From: Planctomycetaceae bacterium
GTDB lineage: Bacteria > Planctomycetota > Planctomycetia > Planctomycetales > Planctomycetaceae
Assembly (NCBI GenBank): GCA_021732845.1
Contig: JAKFUF010000003.1
Span: 64,001-96,759, forward strand
Direction of reading: 5' to 3'
DNA: 32,759 nucleotides
A program made the translations under genes and the position numbers. Shown here piece by piece: positions 24,056-31,909 of this stretch (its first letter is position 1; every line of letters begins with the position of its first letter). The notes beneath the pieces are model-generated. The model saw nothing but the letters and a program-made list of their open reading frames with translations. It had not been told where the DNA came from and made no database searches.

Positions 24056-24658
24056 ATGCGAGCGGTGAAGAATCTGTTGATGTCGGCAATCGTGGTCGGA
24101 TTCGGGGCGGCCGGAGCCATTCACGCCGAGGAGCCACCAGCACTGCTGATCGTGGCTGCGCCTGAAAGCGCCCCGGAGCCAGCCGCAGCGGCACCGGTGG
24201 AACCCGCTCCCGCCCCCTTGGTCGCGCCGCCGCCTGCTCCGGCCGCCCAGCCGGAGTCCACAACTCCGCCTCAAGCCGCACCGCAACCGGCGGCGACCCC
24301 GCGGGAAGAGACTTTTGTCTCTCCCGGCTGGACCATCACCGTGCGGCCGGGCTGCGAATCGGGCTGTGCCACGCCGGCGGTCCCCGGACCATCTCGGTTG
24401 ACCTACGAACAAGCCTACGCTTCGATTCCGTTCCGTCGTGCCGAGTACGAAGCCAATCCCGGATACCGGCACGATGCGGCCATGGAACTGCTGTTTGGCG
24501 CGATGCGGCCGACGACCGTAGTCCGCCAACCGGCCCCGATGACCTACAGCCCGTCCGACTTCTGGACCCACCGCCTGGGACTCGACCGCCGGCAGTTCAC
24601 TCCATGGTATCTGCAGAACTGGCAGACCCAGCCGTTGCCCAGGCTGCTGTATTATTAG
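24056..24658 (+). CDS. Exported Ala/Pro-rich protein, unknown function
   Basis: The ATG at 24056 is preceded by GGAGG at good spacing and starts MRAVKNLLMSAIVVGFGAAG, a signal peptide cleaved near IHA/EE. The 200-residue product then has an Ala/Pro/Glu linker at about 30-90 (PAPAPLVAPPPAPAAQPES). Its conserved-looking C-terminal part is TYEQAYASIPFRRAEYEANP, a GYRHDAAMELLFGAMRP segment, and an aromatic tail (WYLQNWQTQPLPRLLYY). The tail and the FRRAEYEANPGYRHDA region recall small planctomycete envelope proteins, but I cannot name a domain. Likely periplasmic or surface. The promoter upstream has a perfect -35. Confidence 0.72.
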   Translation: MRAVKNLLMSAIVVGFGAAGAIHAEEPPALLIVAAPESAPEPAAAAPVEPAPAPLVAPPPAPAAQPESTTPPQAAPQPAATPREETFVSPGWTITVRPGCESGCATPAVPGPSRLTYEQAYASIPFRRAEYEANPGYRHDAAMELLFGAMRPTTVVRQPAPMTYSPSDFWTHRLGLDRRQFTPWYLQNWQTQPLPRLLYY

Positions 24659-24772
24659 CATCGCCAGTGGGCCAAGGTCGACTGTTTGAGAGGACGCCGG
24701 ATCTGTTGATTGTTGTGACCAACTTTGGCACAACAGTCGAAAATCTGCCGGTTCTTCGCGGTCGAATGCTCC

Positions 24773-25411
24773 ATGCCGCCTGCCGCTGCCAGCCCTGACC
24801 TGCGCAATTACCCGGAGCGGTATCATGTCACCGTCCGGCAGTGCCTGCGGGCATCCTTGTGGGCCATGGGCGTCACGGGACTGGTCGCGCTGACTCTGGA
24901 TCTGGCGGCCGTCTTTGCGAATGGTCCCCTGTTCCTGGCGGCGCTGGCGAGCGCGGTGTTCCTTGTGTTTGGCCTGCTGGCCTCAGTGGGGGCGATGATC
25001 GACTGCCGGACGGCGCGAGTCATGCCGTACTTCCGCCGGCATGTGGGCGAGATCGACACATTTCTGGCAGGCGAAGCGCTGGCCCGCCATCTGCCTTTTT
25101 TGGACGACCTCGCCGCACGCTGCGACCTTCCACCATTGTCCGCATTTGGATTCGCCGACGATTTGAACGGTGAAACACTCACGTGGCACAACCCCTCAGA
25201 GGGACTGCGAACCGTGCTGAGGCTGCGGAACAGCCTGCAGGAGCTGCCGGAGGACGTCTTGGATCATCTTGCAGTCCTCGAAGATCTGCAAAAATTGGAG
25301 CAGGCTTTGCAGCGGGCCGAAGCGCAGGACATCCCCTTTTGCCTGCTATTTCGCCACGGCAACACCACCAGCGGACATGAGTGGTCCGTGCGGCAGGGGA
25401 CTGCCTTTTAG
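24773..25411 (+). CDS. Hypothetical membrane protein with two helices and soluble C-terminus
   Basis: I chose the ATG at 24773 (MPPAAASPDLRNYPERYHV); the frame is open from a TTG at 24725. The 212-residue product has two adjacent membrane segments (about 32-53 and 55-78) followed by a cytoplasmic region of about 130 residues. That region has an acidic, probably helical stretch near 145-185 (LQELPEDVLDHLAVLEDLQK, then LEQALQRAEAQD). No enzymatic motif is visible. The order NYPERYHVTVRQCLRASLW before the first helix suggests a cytoplasmic N-terminus. No family recognised. The gene runs convergent to the hypothetical protein at 25434. Confidence 0.68.
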   Translation: MPPAAASPDLRNYPERYHVTVRQCLRASLWAMGVTGLVALTLDLAAVFANGPLFLAALASAVFLVFGLLASVGAMIDCRTARVMPYFRRHVGEIDTFLAGEALARHLPFLDDLAARCDLPPLSAFGFADDLNGETLTWHNPSEGLRTVLRLRNSLQELPEDVLDHLAVLEDLQKLEQALQRAEAQDIPFCLLFRHGNTTSGHEWSVRQGTAF

Positions 25412-25433
25412 CGGCTTTTAGCGATCGATTCGT

Positions 25434-25901
25434 TCAAGTGTCAATCAGTTTGATCTGCGTTTCGACCAGCGCGGGATCGTTGAGCGTGGGGTTGTCACCA
25501 ATCCACAACCGCACGCGGGCCTCCGGTGGGTGATCGGGACGAACGGGGATTTTGGCGGCTTCTTCGCTGCCGTTGAGATTCTTGCGACGGTCAATCGAGC
25601 GGCCAAAGTCCATCAAATCCACGTTGGATGCCCCGTCGCGGACATCCAGTTTCCAAGACGTGGTGTCGAAGGCATGGCGCGTGATGTAGATCGTCAAATC
25701 ATTTGTGCCCGGGTGCTGCACGATGCCCGCATAGCGCCCCTGGTGTTCACCGACCCACAGGACTTTGTCACCCTTTCCCAGCCGATTGTTGATCCACTGC
25801 TGCGGAGATTCGAACCGCAGGTAGGAGAGCCACCAGAGGACGATGCAAACCGCACATCCACCGATCACGCCCAGCTTCAGTCGTCGCATGTCGCTTCCCA
25901 T
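25434..25901 (-). CDS. Hypothetical exported or membrane-anchored protein
   Basis: The 155-residue product has one N-terminal hydrophobic segment (about 8-28, LKLGVIGGCAVCIVLWWLSY) and a soluble remainder with WINNRLGKGDKVLWVGEHQG and a beta-rich middle. It is probably anchored by this segment. The ATG at 25901 or the one at 25889 could start it; the latter has GGGAAG close upstream. It follows the second cytochrome/DUF1553 gene by 42 bases on the same strand and is probably co-transcribed. No family recognised, so a role next to the DUF1553 protein is only positional inference. Confidence 0.68.
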   Translation of the reverse strand: MGSDMRRLKLGVIGGCAVCIVLWWLSYLRFESPQQWINNRLGKGDKVLWVGEHQGRYAGIVQHPGTNDLTIYITRHAFDTTSWKLDVRDGASNVDLMDFGRSIDRRKNLNGSEEAAKIPVRPDHPPEARVRLWIGDNPTLNDPALVETQIKLIDT

Positions 25902-25943
25902 GGAATAATGGCCGAAAACCCGTCAATGATGATTGCCGTGTGA

Positions 25944-28900
25944 CTACGGGCGCGTGATCGTTTCATGCAGGTTGAGCAGCACGCGGGCAATTGTCGTCCA
26001 GGCGGCCACTTCCGCGGGATCGAGATCCTTGGCGGCAGGCCGGGCGCCCACCGCGAGCAATGCCTGCCGGGCCTTTTCGTCCGTCTGATATTGGGCCAGA
26101 TGCTTCTCATACAAGGGGCGCAGCACCTCGAGTTCCTGCGGCCTGGCCGCACGTGAGAGCGCGGTCTGGAAGGCGTATTGGATCCGGCTGGTCACATCCG
26201 CTCCCCCTTCGCGGACGATCCGTTCCGCAAAGATCCGGGCGGCCTCGACATAGCTGGGATCATTCAGCAACACCAGTGCCTGCAGCGGCGTGTTGGACCG
26301 CGCGCGTTCAATCGTGCATTCTTCCCGGCTGGGGGCGTCGAAGGCCGCCAGGCTGGGATGCAGGTAAGTCCGGCACCAGTATGTGTAGACGCCACGGCGG
26401 TACAGGTTCTCGCCGGTGTCCGCCTGATATTCACGCACGGGGAAATTCAGATGCGACCAATAGCCAGCCGGCTGATACGGCTTGGCACTGGGGCCGTACA
26501 GTTTTTCAACGAGCAGTCCGCTGATCGACAGGGCGTTGTCGCGAACCATCTCGGCGTCCAGACGGAACCGCCCCTGGCGGGCGAGCCACTGGTTGTAGGG
26601 GTCGACCTGCTTCAAGTCGTCGCTGGCATTCGACGCCTGCCGATACGCTCCAGACAGGAGTATCTGCCGAAAGGAGCGTTTGACATCCCAGCCGTGATTG
26701 GCGAAGTCCAGCGCCAGCCAGTCGAGCAGTTCCGGATGGGTGGGCGGCGTGCCCTGCGAGCCAAAGTCATCCAGCGTCTTCACCAGGCCCTGTCCGAAGG
26801 CGATCTTCCACAGGCGGTTCACAAACACCCGCGCCGTGAGCGGATTGTCGGACGAGACGATCCACCGTGCCAAATCCAGCCTGTTCGCCCGCTCTCCCTC
26901 GGTTTTCAGCGTGGCCAGGAAGGAGGGCACGCCCGGCTTGACCTCTTCTCCCGACTCGTCGAGCCAGTTGCCGCGGGGCAGGACGCGGATCATCCGCGGA
27001 GCCATCGACACCGTCACCAGCGTCTTCCGGAAGGACTTTTTGAGGGCGTCAATGTTTTGGTCGAATTCGGCCAGTTGCCCCCGCACTTCGGCCAATGCCG
27101 GAGCGATGCCGCGGTAGTGCTTGGCCAGCAGCAGTTGCTGTTCGGCAGTGCGCTTTTCGGCTTCGGTTCGCAGCGCGGCAACCAAGGCGTCAGGGAAAGC
27201 GAAGTCGGACAGCGTCGGCTTCTCCTCGCTTGTCACTGCGACGCGGAAACGGCCGATGTTGTGCTTCGGATAGGGCGACTCATGCTTGAGGCGCAGCACG
27301 AATGTCACTGATGGACCGGCGGCCAGCGGCTTCTCGAACACAAACACCGCCTTATGGTCGGCCTTCTTCACATGCCCGTCGACCGCCCAGCCAGTGTCGG
27401 GCTTGTTGTCGATGGCGTTGCTGGCCGGATGTCCCACCTGCTCGAAATCCGACAGTGCCGAAACCAGTTTGACGGGGACCGGCGTGGCTTCGGGAGTGGC
27501 GATGACCTCGACACTGACATCCGTCACCACAAAATTGCCGTTCGCCCGCGACAGGCTGCCATCGGCCAGGCTGGGGTGCATCAGAGTTTCCAGCCGCAGC
27601 CCCGTGACCTGCGGCCGGTTCGTGGTCAGCGTCACGGTGTAGGTGTCTTTGTCCGGGTTCTCACCGGAGGCCAGCACCGAGTTGTCGTCTTGAATTGTCA
27701 GCGTCTGCTTCCCCGCGCTCTCCAGTTTTGCCGGCTTCACAACCTGCCAGCCCCGCGGAGCGGAGGCCAGTTCGACGAGTGTCTGCTGCTCCCAGACACG
27801 CTGCGCCGCTTCCAATTCCGGCGTACTCGTTTCCATCGCTTTCCGGAAAGGCGTGGCTCGCTCCTGCAGTTGAGCGAGTTCCTGTTCCTGCTCGGGCGTC
27901 GGCTCTGCAGTCGGATCCTGCAATCCCACCGGCTTCTCCTGCACATCGGCGAAGAACGCCTCCATGCGGTAGAAGTCGCGGGTTAGAAACGGGTCGTATT
28001 TGTGATCGTGACATTCGCAGCAGCCCATCGTGGAACCGAGCCACACCGAGGAGACGTTGCGGACGCGGTCGGCGGCATACTTCGCCATGTACTCCTTCGC
28101 CTGGGCACCGCCTTCGGCGGTGGTCATCAGCAGGCGGTTGTAGCCCGAGGCGATCTTGGTCTGCGTGGTGACTTCCGGCAGCAGGTCGCCGGCAAGCTGT
28201 TCGACCGTAAAGCGATCAAACGGCATGTTGTCATTGAAGGCGCGGATCACATAGTCGCGGAACAGGTCGACGTCCTGATGATTGTCGCCATGGATGCCGT
28301 TCGTGTCGGCATAGCGGACAAAATCGAGCCACATCATCGCCATCCGCTCGCCAAACCGGGGCGAAGCCAGCAGCCGGTCCACCACCTTTTCATAGGCATC
28401 GGGCGACTTGTCATTCACAAACTCCGCCACCTCTTTTGGCGTGGGTGGCAGCCCAGCCACATCAAACGACAGCCGCCGCAGCAGGGTGACCCGGTCGGCC
28501 TCGGCCGCATGCTTGAGCCCCTTCTGCTCCAGCGTCCGCAGCACGAATTGATCGATGGGGCTGTGAACGAACTGGGGCTCATGCGACTCCGGCACCCGTG
28601 GCTCAGTCAGCGGCTGATAGGCCCAATGCTCCTTCCACTCGGCCCCCTGCGCGATCCACAAGCGCAGGGTTTCAATCTGCGCTGGCGTCAACTTCTTCTT
28701 GCCGGAATCGGCGGGGGGCATCTGTTCGACTTCGTCGGTCGAAGTGATTCGCAGGAACAGTTCGCTTTGCTCGGGCTTACCAGGCATGACGGCGGCTGAG
28801 CCACGCCGGTCGCGAAACGCCTCGGCCTTCTGGTCGAGCCGCAGTTCCGCCTTGCGGGCCTTCTCGTCGGGGCCATGGCACGTGAAGCAGGTCTCCGACA

Positions 28901-29027
28901 GGATCGGGCGGATTTCCCGGTTGAAGTCGATCTTCCGTGCCGCGGCGGGCGGAGCCTCAGCGGCCTGGAGCAGCCACGCGGCACTGCACAGCAGGCCGAT
29001 CAGCAACAGTCGAAGCATCAGATTCAT
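25944..29027 (-). CDS. Secreted planctomycete cytochrome C (PSCyt1) / DUF1549 / discoidin-like / DUF1553 protein
   Basis: The ATG at 29027 has GAGGT eight bases upstream and gives MNLMLRLLLIGLLCSAAWLL, a signal peptide; the frame extends eight codons to 29051. The 1027-residue product has a cytochrome domain with CFTCH at 47-51 and EQMPPADSGKKKLTPAQIE. DUF1549 spans about 150-370 (SPIDQFVLRTL, AGLPPTPKEV, RMAMMWLDFVRYADTNG), with a second CxxCH, CCECH, at 336-340. A middle region resembles an F5/8 type C (discoidin-like) fold around GHPASNAIDNKPDTGWAV. DUF1553 follows at about 720-990 (NPLTARVFVNRLWKIAFGQG, THPELLDWLA). It is exported and likely binds haem. Unlike the gene at 1911-5042 it lacks the LamG-like insert. 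No DUF1501 gene is adjacent. Confidence 0.93.
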   Translation of the reverse strand: MNLMLRLLLIGLLCSAAWLLQAAEAPPAAARKIDFNREIRPILSETCFTCHGPDEKARKAELRLDQKAEAFRDRRGSAAVMPGKPEQSELFLRITSTDEVEQMPPADSGKKKLTPAQIETLRLWIAQGAEWKEHWAYQPLTEPRVPESHEPQFVHSPIDQFVLRTLEQKGLKHAAEADRVTLLRRLSFDVAGLPPTPKEVAEFVNDKSPDAYEKVVDRLLASPRFGERMAMMWLDFVRYADTNGIHGDNHQDVDLFRDYVIRAFNDNMPFDRFTVEQLAGDLLPEVTTQTKIASGYNRLLMTTAEGGAQAKEYMAKYAADRVRNVSSVWLGSTMGCCECHDHKYDPFLTRDFYRMEAFFADVQEKPVGLQDPTAEPTPEQEQELAQLQERATPFRKAMETSTPELEAAQRVWEQQTLVELASAPRGWQVVKPAKLESAGKQTLTIQDDNSVLASGENPDKDTYTVTLTTNRPQVTGLRLETLMHPSLADGSLSRANGNFVVTDVSVEVIATPEATPVPVKLVSALSDFEQVGHPASNAIDNKPDTGWAVDGHVKKADHKAVFVFEKPLAAGPSVTFVLRLKHESPYPKHNIGRFRVAVTSEEKPTLSDFAFPDALVAALRTEAEKRTAEQQLLLAKHYRGIAPALAEVRGQLAEFDQNIDALKKSFRKTLVTVSMAPRMIRVLPRGNWLDESGEEVKPGVPSFLATLKTEGERANRLDLARWIVSSDNPLTARVFVNRLWKIAFGQGLVKTLDDFGSQGTPPTHPELLDWLALDFANHGWDVKRSFRQILLSGAYRQASNASDDLKQVDPYNQWLARQGRFRLDAEMVRDNALSISGLLVEKLYGPSAKPYQPAGYWSHLNFPVREYQADTGENLYRRGVYTYWCRTYLHPSLAAFDAPSREECTIERARSNTPLQALVLLNDPSYVEAARIFAERIVREGGADVTSRIQYAFQTALSRAARPQELEVLRPLYEKHLAQYQTDEKARQALLAVGARPAAKDLDPAEVAAWTTIARVLLNLHETITRP

Positions 29028-29180
29028 CAGGGGGACCTCGGCAATGTTCAAAACTCCGCGTCAGGCGAAACGCCGTGCCCTACAGTTTGGCAGGGGAAAG
29101 TAAGGAGAACAAGAATCAGCATCCAGTTGCCTGGTGCCGGGCCTGGTATCTGATGTCCGCGGCAAATATTGGATCGAACC

Positions 29181-29408
29181 TTATGCAGCCCCAACGGCAG
29201 CGTAGACCTTGCCCCGGGTGGTCAACCAATCCAGGTCGCCCCGCTCGGCGTGTTCCTTGACCTCACGAAGGAACTGAACGGTTTCCGCTTCGTAGCACGG
29301 CTCGGTCGGGTCATCGACGGGAATGACCATCTCAACCTCAACCGCGACCACATACTTTTCGCTCTGAACCAGCCGTGTCCGCTTGATTCGCTCTCCGGGA
29401 ATCCGCAT
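29181..29408 (-). CDS. Antitoxin-like small protein, partner of the DUF4258 protein
   Basis: The 75-residue product starts MRIPGERIKRTRLVQSEKYV and has a VEVEMVIPVDDPTEPCYEAE strand region followed by a helical ETVQFLREVKEHAERGD segment. Its start lies two bases after the stop of the DUF4258 gene, so the pair is almost certainly one transcript. Acidic partners of DUF4258 proteins are common and usually taken as antitoxins. I have no named family for this one. It could instead be a small regulatory or accessory subunit. Confidence 0.7.
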   Translation of the reverse strand: MRIPGERIKRTRLVQSEKYVVAVEVEMVIPVDDPTEPCYEAETVQFLREVKEHAERGDLDWLTTRGKVYAAVGAA

Positions 29409-29410
29409 CG

Positions 29411-29698
29411 TTACCCTCTGTCGAAGAAATGGACGGTTACGAGTTTGGCGACACCACTATGCCGCAGATGCGACCAAACGGCCTTGAATTCGGTACCGTC
29501 AGGCAACGACTCGCGTACTTCAATGGTTGGGTTGGGCGTTGCATCCAATCGCTCTACGATCAAGTCGCCGTCCTCCAGACCAGCAATCACTTGCCACTCC
29601 ATGATACCGCGCTCTTCCAGTCGCTCAGAAGCATGTTGCCCGACGACGTATTTTTCGTCGAAGACAAGTTGTCGAATCGTGTCGAATAATAGTCCCAT
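29411..29698 (-). CDS. DUF4258 domain protein, toxin-like (RelE/BrnT-like fold)
   Basis: The 95-residue product matches DUF4258: a helix FDTIRQLVFD, then QHASERLEERGI, a GLEDGDLIVERLDATPNP segment, a beta hairpin ending TIEVRESLPDGTEFKAVW and a last strand AKLVTVHFFD. The ATG at 29698 has GAGGT seven bases upstream. DUF4258 proteins share the RelE/BrnT-like compact fold and several are toxins of type II systems, usually ribonucleases, but activity is not shown for this protein. It is the first gene of a two-gene operon with the short partner downstream. In many type II systems the antitoxin comes first; here the putative toxin comes first. Confidence 0.78.
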   Translation of the reverse strand: MGLLFDTIRQLVFDEKYVVGQHASERLEERGIMEWQVIAGLEDGDLIVERLDATPNPTIEVRESLPDGTEFKAVWSHLRHSGVAKLVTVHFFDRG

Positions 29699-29993
29699 CG
29701 ACCGACCTCTTTAGGCAACATTCCACCCAAACCTCGCTGGCGAAGTGGTACCATCATAGAGAAAATGATCGAGTTCATGCCAAAGCGAGTCAACTGCTGC
29801 TCGAATCTGACCAGGATCTCGGGGCTTCGCCGAAGTGGGCGGCGTGATTCCTCTCCAAACAGTCCAACAGTCCAGAGAGGACAGTATCCAACAACCTCCT
29901 CAATCCTGTAAATTGTGGAGTGCCCGTGTCGCCGCGGAATACCGAGATCAGGCCGAGGGACAGGACATTTCAACTTACGCAACGAGGACGAGG

Positions 29994-31304
29994 ATGAGTC
30001 GCGTCACCGAGAACTATGAGCGAGCCCGCAATTCTCTGGCAGGGGGCGTCTCATCATCGACGCGGCTCAACAAGGCGATTGGCCATCCCATGTACATCTC
30101 GCGGGCCGCCGGCTGCAAGGTGTGGGACCTCGATGGGAAGCCGTATTATGACCTCTGTTGCAGCCACGGCGCGACGCTGCTGGGCCACGGCGACCCACGG
30201 GTGACGGCGGCGGTGCAGGAGGCGTTGCTCAACGGCGCGCCGTGTTCGTACGAGAACGAACGGCATGCCGAACTGGCAGAACTGCTGTGCGAGACGATTC
30301 CCTGCTTCGAACGGGTGCGGTTCACGGGCTCCGGGACCGAAGCCACGATGCACACCATCCGGCTGGCCCGCGCCTTCACCAAGCGCACGAAGATTTTGAA
30401 GATTGAAGGCAACTTTCACGGCTATCACGACCAGGTGATGTACGCCATTGGTTCGCCCCCCACTGCACTTGCCGCCGATGCACCCACCAGTGCCTGGCCG
30501 GCGTCCTCCGGGATGACACCGGGCCTGGATCAGCAGCTCATCCTGGTGCCGTACGATCGGGCGGACCTGCTGGCCGATGCGATTCAGAAGCACGCCCACG
30601 AGCTGGCGGCGGTGATCTGCGAGCCGGTGTTTTTCAATGCTGGCTGCATTCTGCCCTCCGACGAATTCGTCCGGGTGATGCGGGATGAGACGCAAAAGCA
30701 TGGCATTCTGCTGATTTTCGACGAAGTCCAGTCGGCGTTCCGGATGGGACCCGGCGGAGCCCAGGAATACCTGGGTGTCACACCGGACCTCTGTACCGTG
30801 GGGAAGGCGGTCGGCGGTGGCTACCCCTTGAGCGTGTTCGGTGGCCGGGCCGATGTCATGGCAAAGCTGATGCCCCAGGGCGATTGTCAGCACAGCGGCA
30901 CGTACAATGGGCACCCGGTGATCGTGGCGGCGGCGATCGCGGCGATTCGTGCCTATCGGGAACCCGGTTTCTACGACCATATCTTCGCCATCGCCAAGCA
31001 ACTCTACGATGGCATGAACCGCGTCTTCAGTGAGAACGGAGTTCCGGGAAAGGTGCTGGGGCTGGGTGCCCGGTTTGGCATCTATTTTGGGGTCGAGGGT
31101 GAGCCACACAGTTTTAGAGATGCCCTGCCGCACAACAAGCCGCTGATGCTCAAGTTCATCGCCGAATCGATCGCCAATGGGGTGTACTTCCACGACTACG
31201 GCGGCGGAGCCTGCCATCACGGTTTCGCCGCGGCGACGACCGCGGACGACGTGGGGGAGATCCTGCAGCGGTTGAACACCGCGGTGCGGGCGATCGCGAT
31301 GTAG
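29994..31304 (+). CDS. Class III aminotransferase, glutamate-1-semialdehyde aminomutase (HemL)-like
   Basis: The start is the ATG at 29994, with GAGGACGAGG before it; the frame extends to 29835 without similarity. The 436-residue product matches PLP fold-type I class III enzymes. It has LAGGVSSSTRLNK (HemL has GGVNSPVRAF here), VWDLDGKPYYDLCCSHGATL, GSGTEATMHTIRLARA, NFHGYHDQV, LIFDEVQSAFRMGPGG and the PLP lysine Lys 271 in TVGKAVGGGYPLSVFGG. True HemL converts glutamate-1-semialdehyde to 5-aminolevulinate; differences in the N-terminal motif and substrate region suggest a paralogue of unknown substrate. Cytoplasmic. The small membrane protein begins 12 bases after its stop. Confidence 0.9.
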   Translation: MSRVTENYERARNSLAGGVSSSTRLNKAIGHPMYISRAAGCKVWDLDGKPYYDLCCSHGATLLGHGDPRVTAAVQEALLNGAPCSYENERHAELAELLCETIPCFERVRFTGSGTEATMHTIRLARAFTKRTKILKIEGNFHGYHDQVMYAIGSPPTALAADAPTSAWPASSGMTPGLDQQLILVPYDRADLLADAIQKHAHELAAVICEPVFFNAGCILPSDEFVRVMRDETQKHGILLIFDEVQSAFRMGPGGAQEYLGVTPDLCTVGKAVGGGYPLSVFGGRADVMAKLMPQGDCQHSGTYNGHPVIVAAAIAAIRAYREPGFYDHIFAIAKQLYDGMNRVFSENGVPGKVLGLGARFGIYFGVEGEPHSFRDALPHNKPLMLKFIAESIANGVYFHDYGGGACHHGFAAATTADDVGEILQRLNTAVRAIAM

Positions 31305-31315
31305 GGAGCGATGCG

Positions 31316-31600
31316 ATGCGACTGCTCGGTTACTTTCTGGGAGCCTTGGGCGTGATGGGGATGGGACTCCTGCTGCTGGGAGCCGCCACTCCATTCCAAC
31401 TCACCTGGAGTCGCGGTTACTCATTCCAATCCGTGCAGCTTGCCGGCTGGGATCTCTTGATCCATTTCGCCCATCCAACGCTTCCCGCAGGAAGCTTTGT
31501 GGCCATCCCATGGCTGGTTCCGATCATTGTGTTGGTGCTATTGGCCTGTGCGTGGGGATGCTTGAACGTCGAATCCCACGGCCGCATTTCGCGGCAATGA
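31316..31600 (+). CDS. Small membrane protein following the aminotransferase
   Basis: The 94-residue product has two membrane segments, at about 5-27 and 62-82, separated by a loop of WSRGYSFQSVQLAGWDLLIH and a further short segment. The ATG at 31316 has GGGAG seven bases upstream. It begins 12 bases after the aminotransferase stop, suggesting one transcript. No family is recognised and nothing in it points to a transporter or enzyme. Confidence 0.65.
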   Translation: MRLLGYFLGALGVMGMGLLLLGAATPFQLTWSRGYSFQSVQLAGWDLLIHFAHPTLPAGSFVAIPWLVPIIVLVLLACAWGCLNVESHGRISRQ

Positions 31601-31683
31601 TCGGCAAAGTGCCGGGGCTGCGGGCTGTGGCTTTGGTTTCAGCCGAAGTGCGTCCGAAATGCCGGCCGCAAGCCGTTGGTGAA

Positions 31684-31783
31684 CGGCCCCTTCAGGGCCG
31701 ACGGTTCTGATACGGACCATTCCCAGGCCGTCGGCGGCTCCGCCGCCTTTGGCCTGGGCTGACAGAAACGGCCCTTCAGGCCG
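31684..31783 (+). repeat. REP-like cluster of three palindromes
   Basis: Two copies of CGGCC(C)-CTTCA-(G)GGCCG occur at 31684-31700 and 31769-31783. Between them CCCAGGCC (31722-31729) pairs with GGCCTGGG (31751-31758), and GGCGGC (31733-31738) pairs with GCCGCC (31742-31747) inside it, giving a long two-part hairpin. The arrangement resembles REP or BIME-type extragenic elements. Confidence 0.7.
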
Positions 31784-31838
31784 GAATCGGTCTGGCAGGA
31801 CCAGCGTGACAACTAAATGTCGAAAATAATATTTCACC

Positions 31839-31872
31839 TTGACATTAAATCACCACAGAAGTACAGTACTGT
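31839..31872 (+). promoter_or_regulatory. Strong sigma70-like promoter with overlapping operator-like palindrome
   Basis: Perfect TTGACA (31839-31844) and TACAGT (31862-31867; four of six matches) are separated by exactly 17 bases. ACAGTACTGT (31863-31872) is a perfect 10-base palindrome overlapping the -10, suited to a repressor. The gene starts 37 bases later, with AAAGG as Shine-Dalgarno. Confidence 0.65.
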
Positions 31873-31909
31873 TTGTATGTATATCATGACATGTTAAAGG
31901 CGAATGGCG

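Larger units (their letters stand above)
31601..31903 (+). other. Gap with palindromic repeats and AT-rich promoter region
   Basis: This 303-base stretch is non-coding on both strands. Its first part is very GC-rich with palindromes (annotated separately). Its last 90 bases are AT-rich and carry the promoter of the following gene. Confidence 0.6.
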
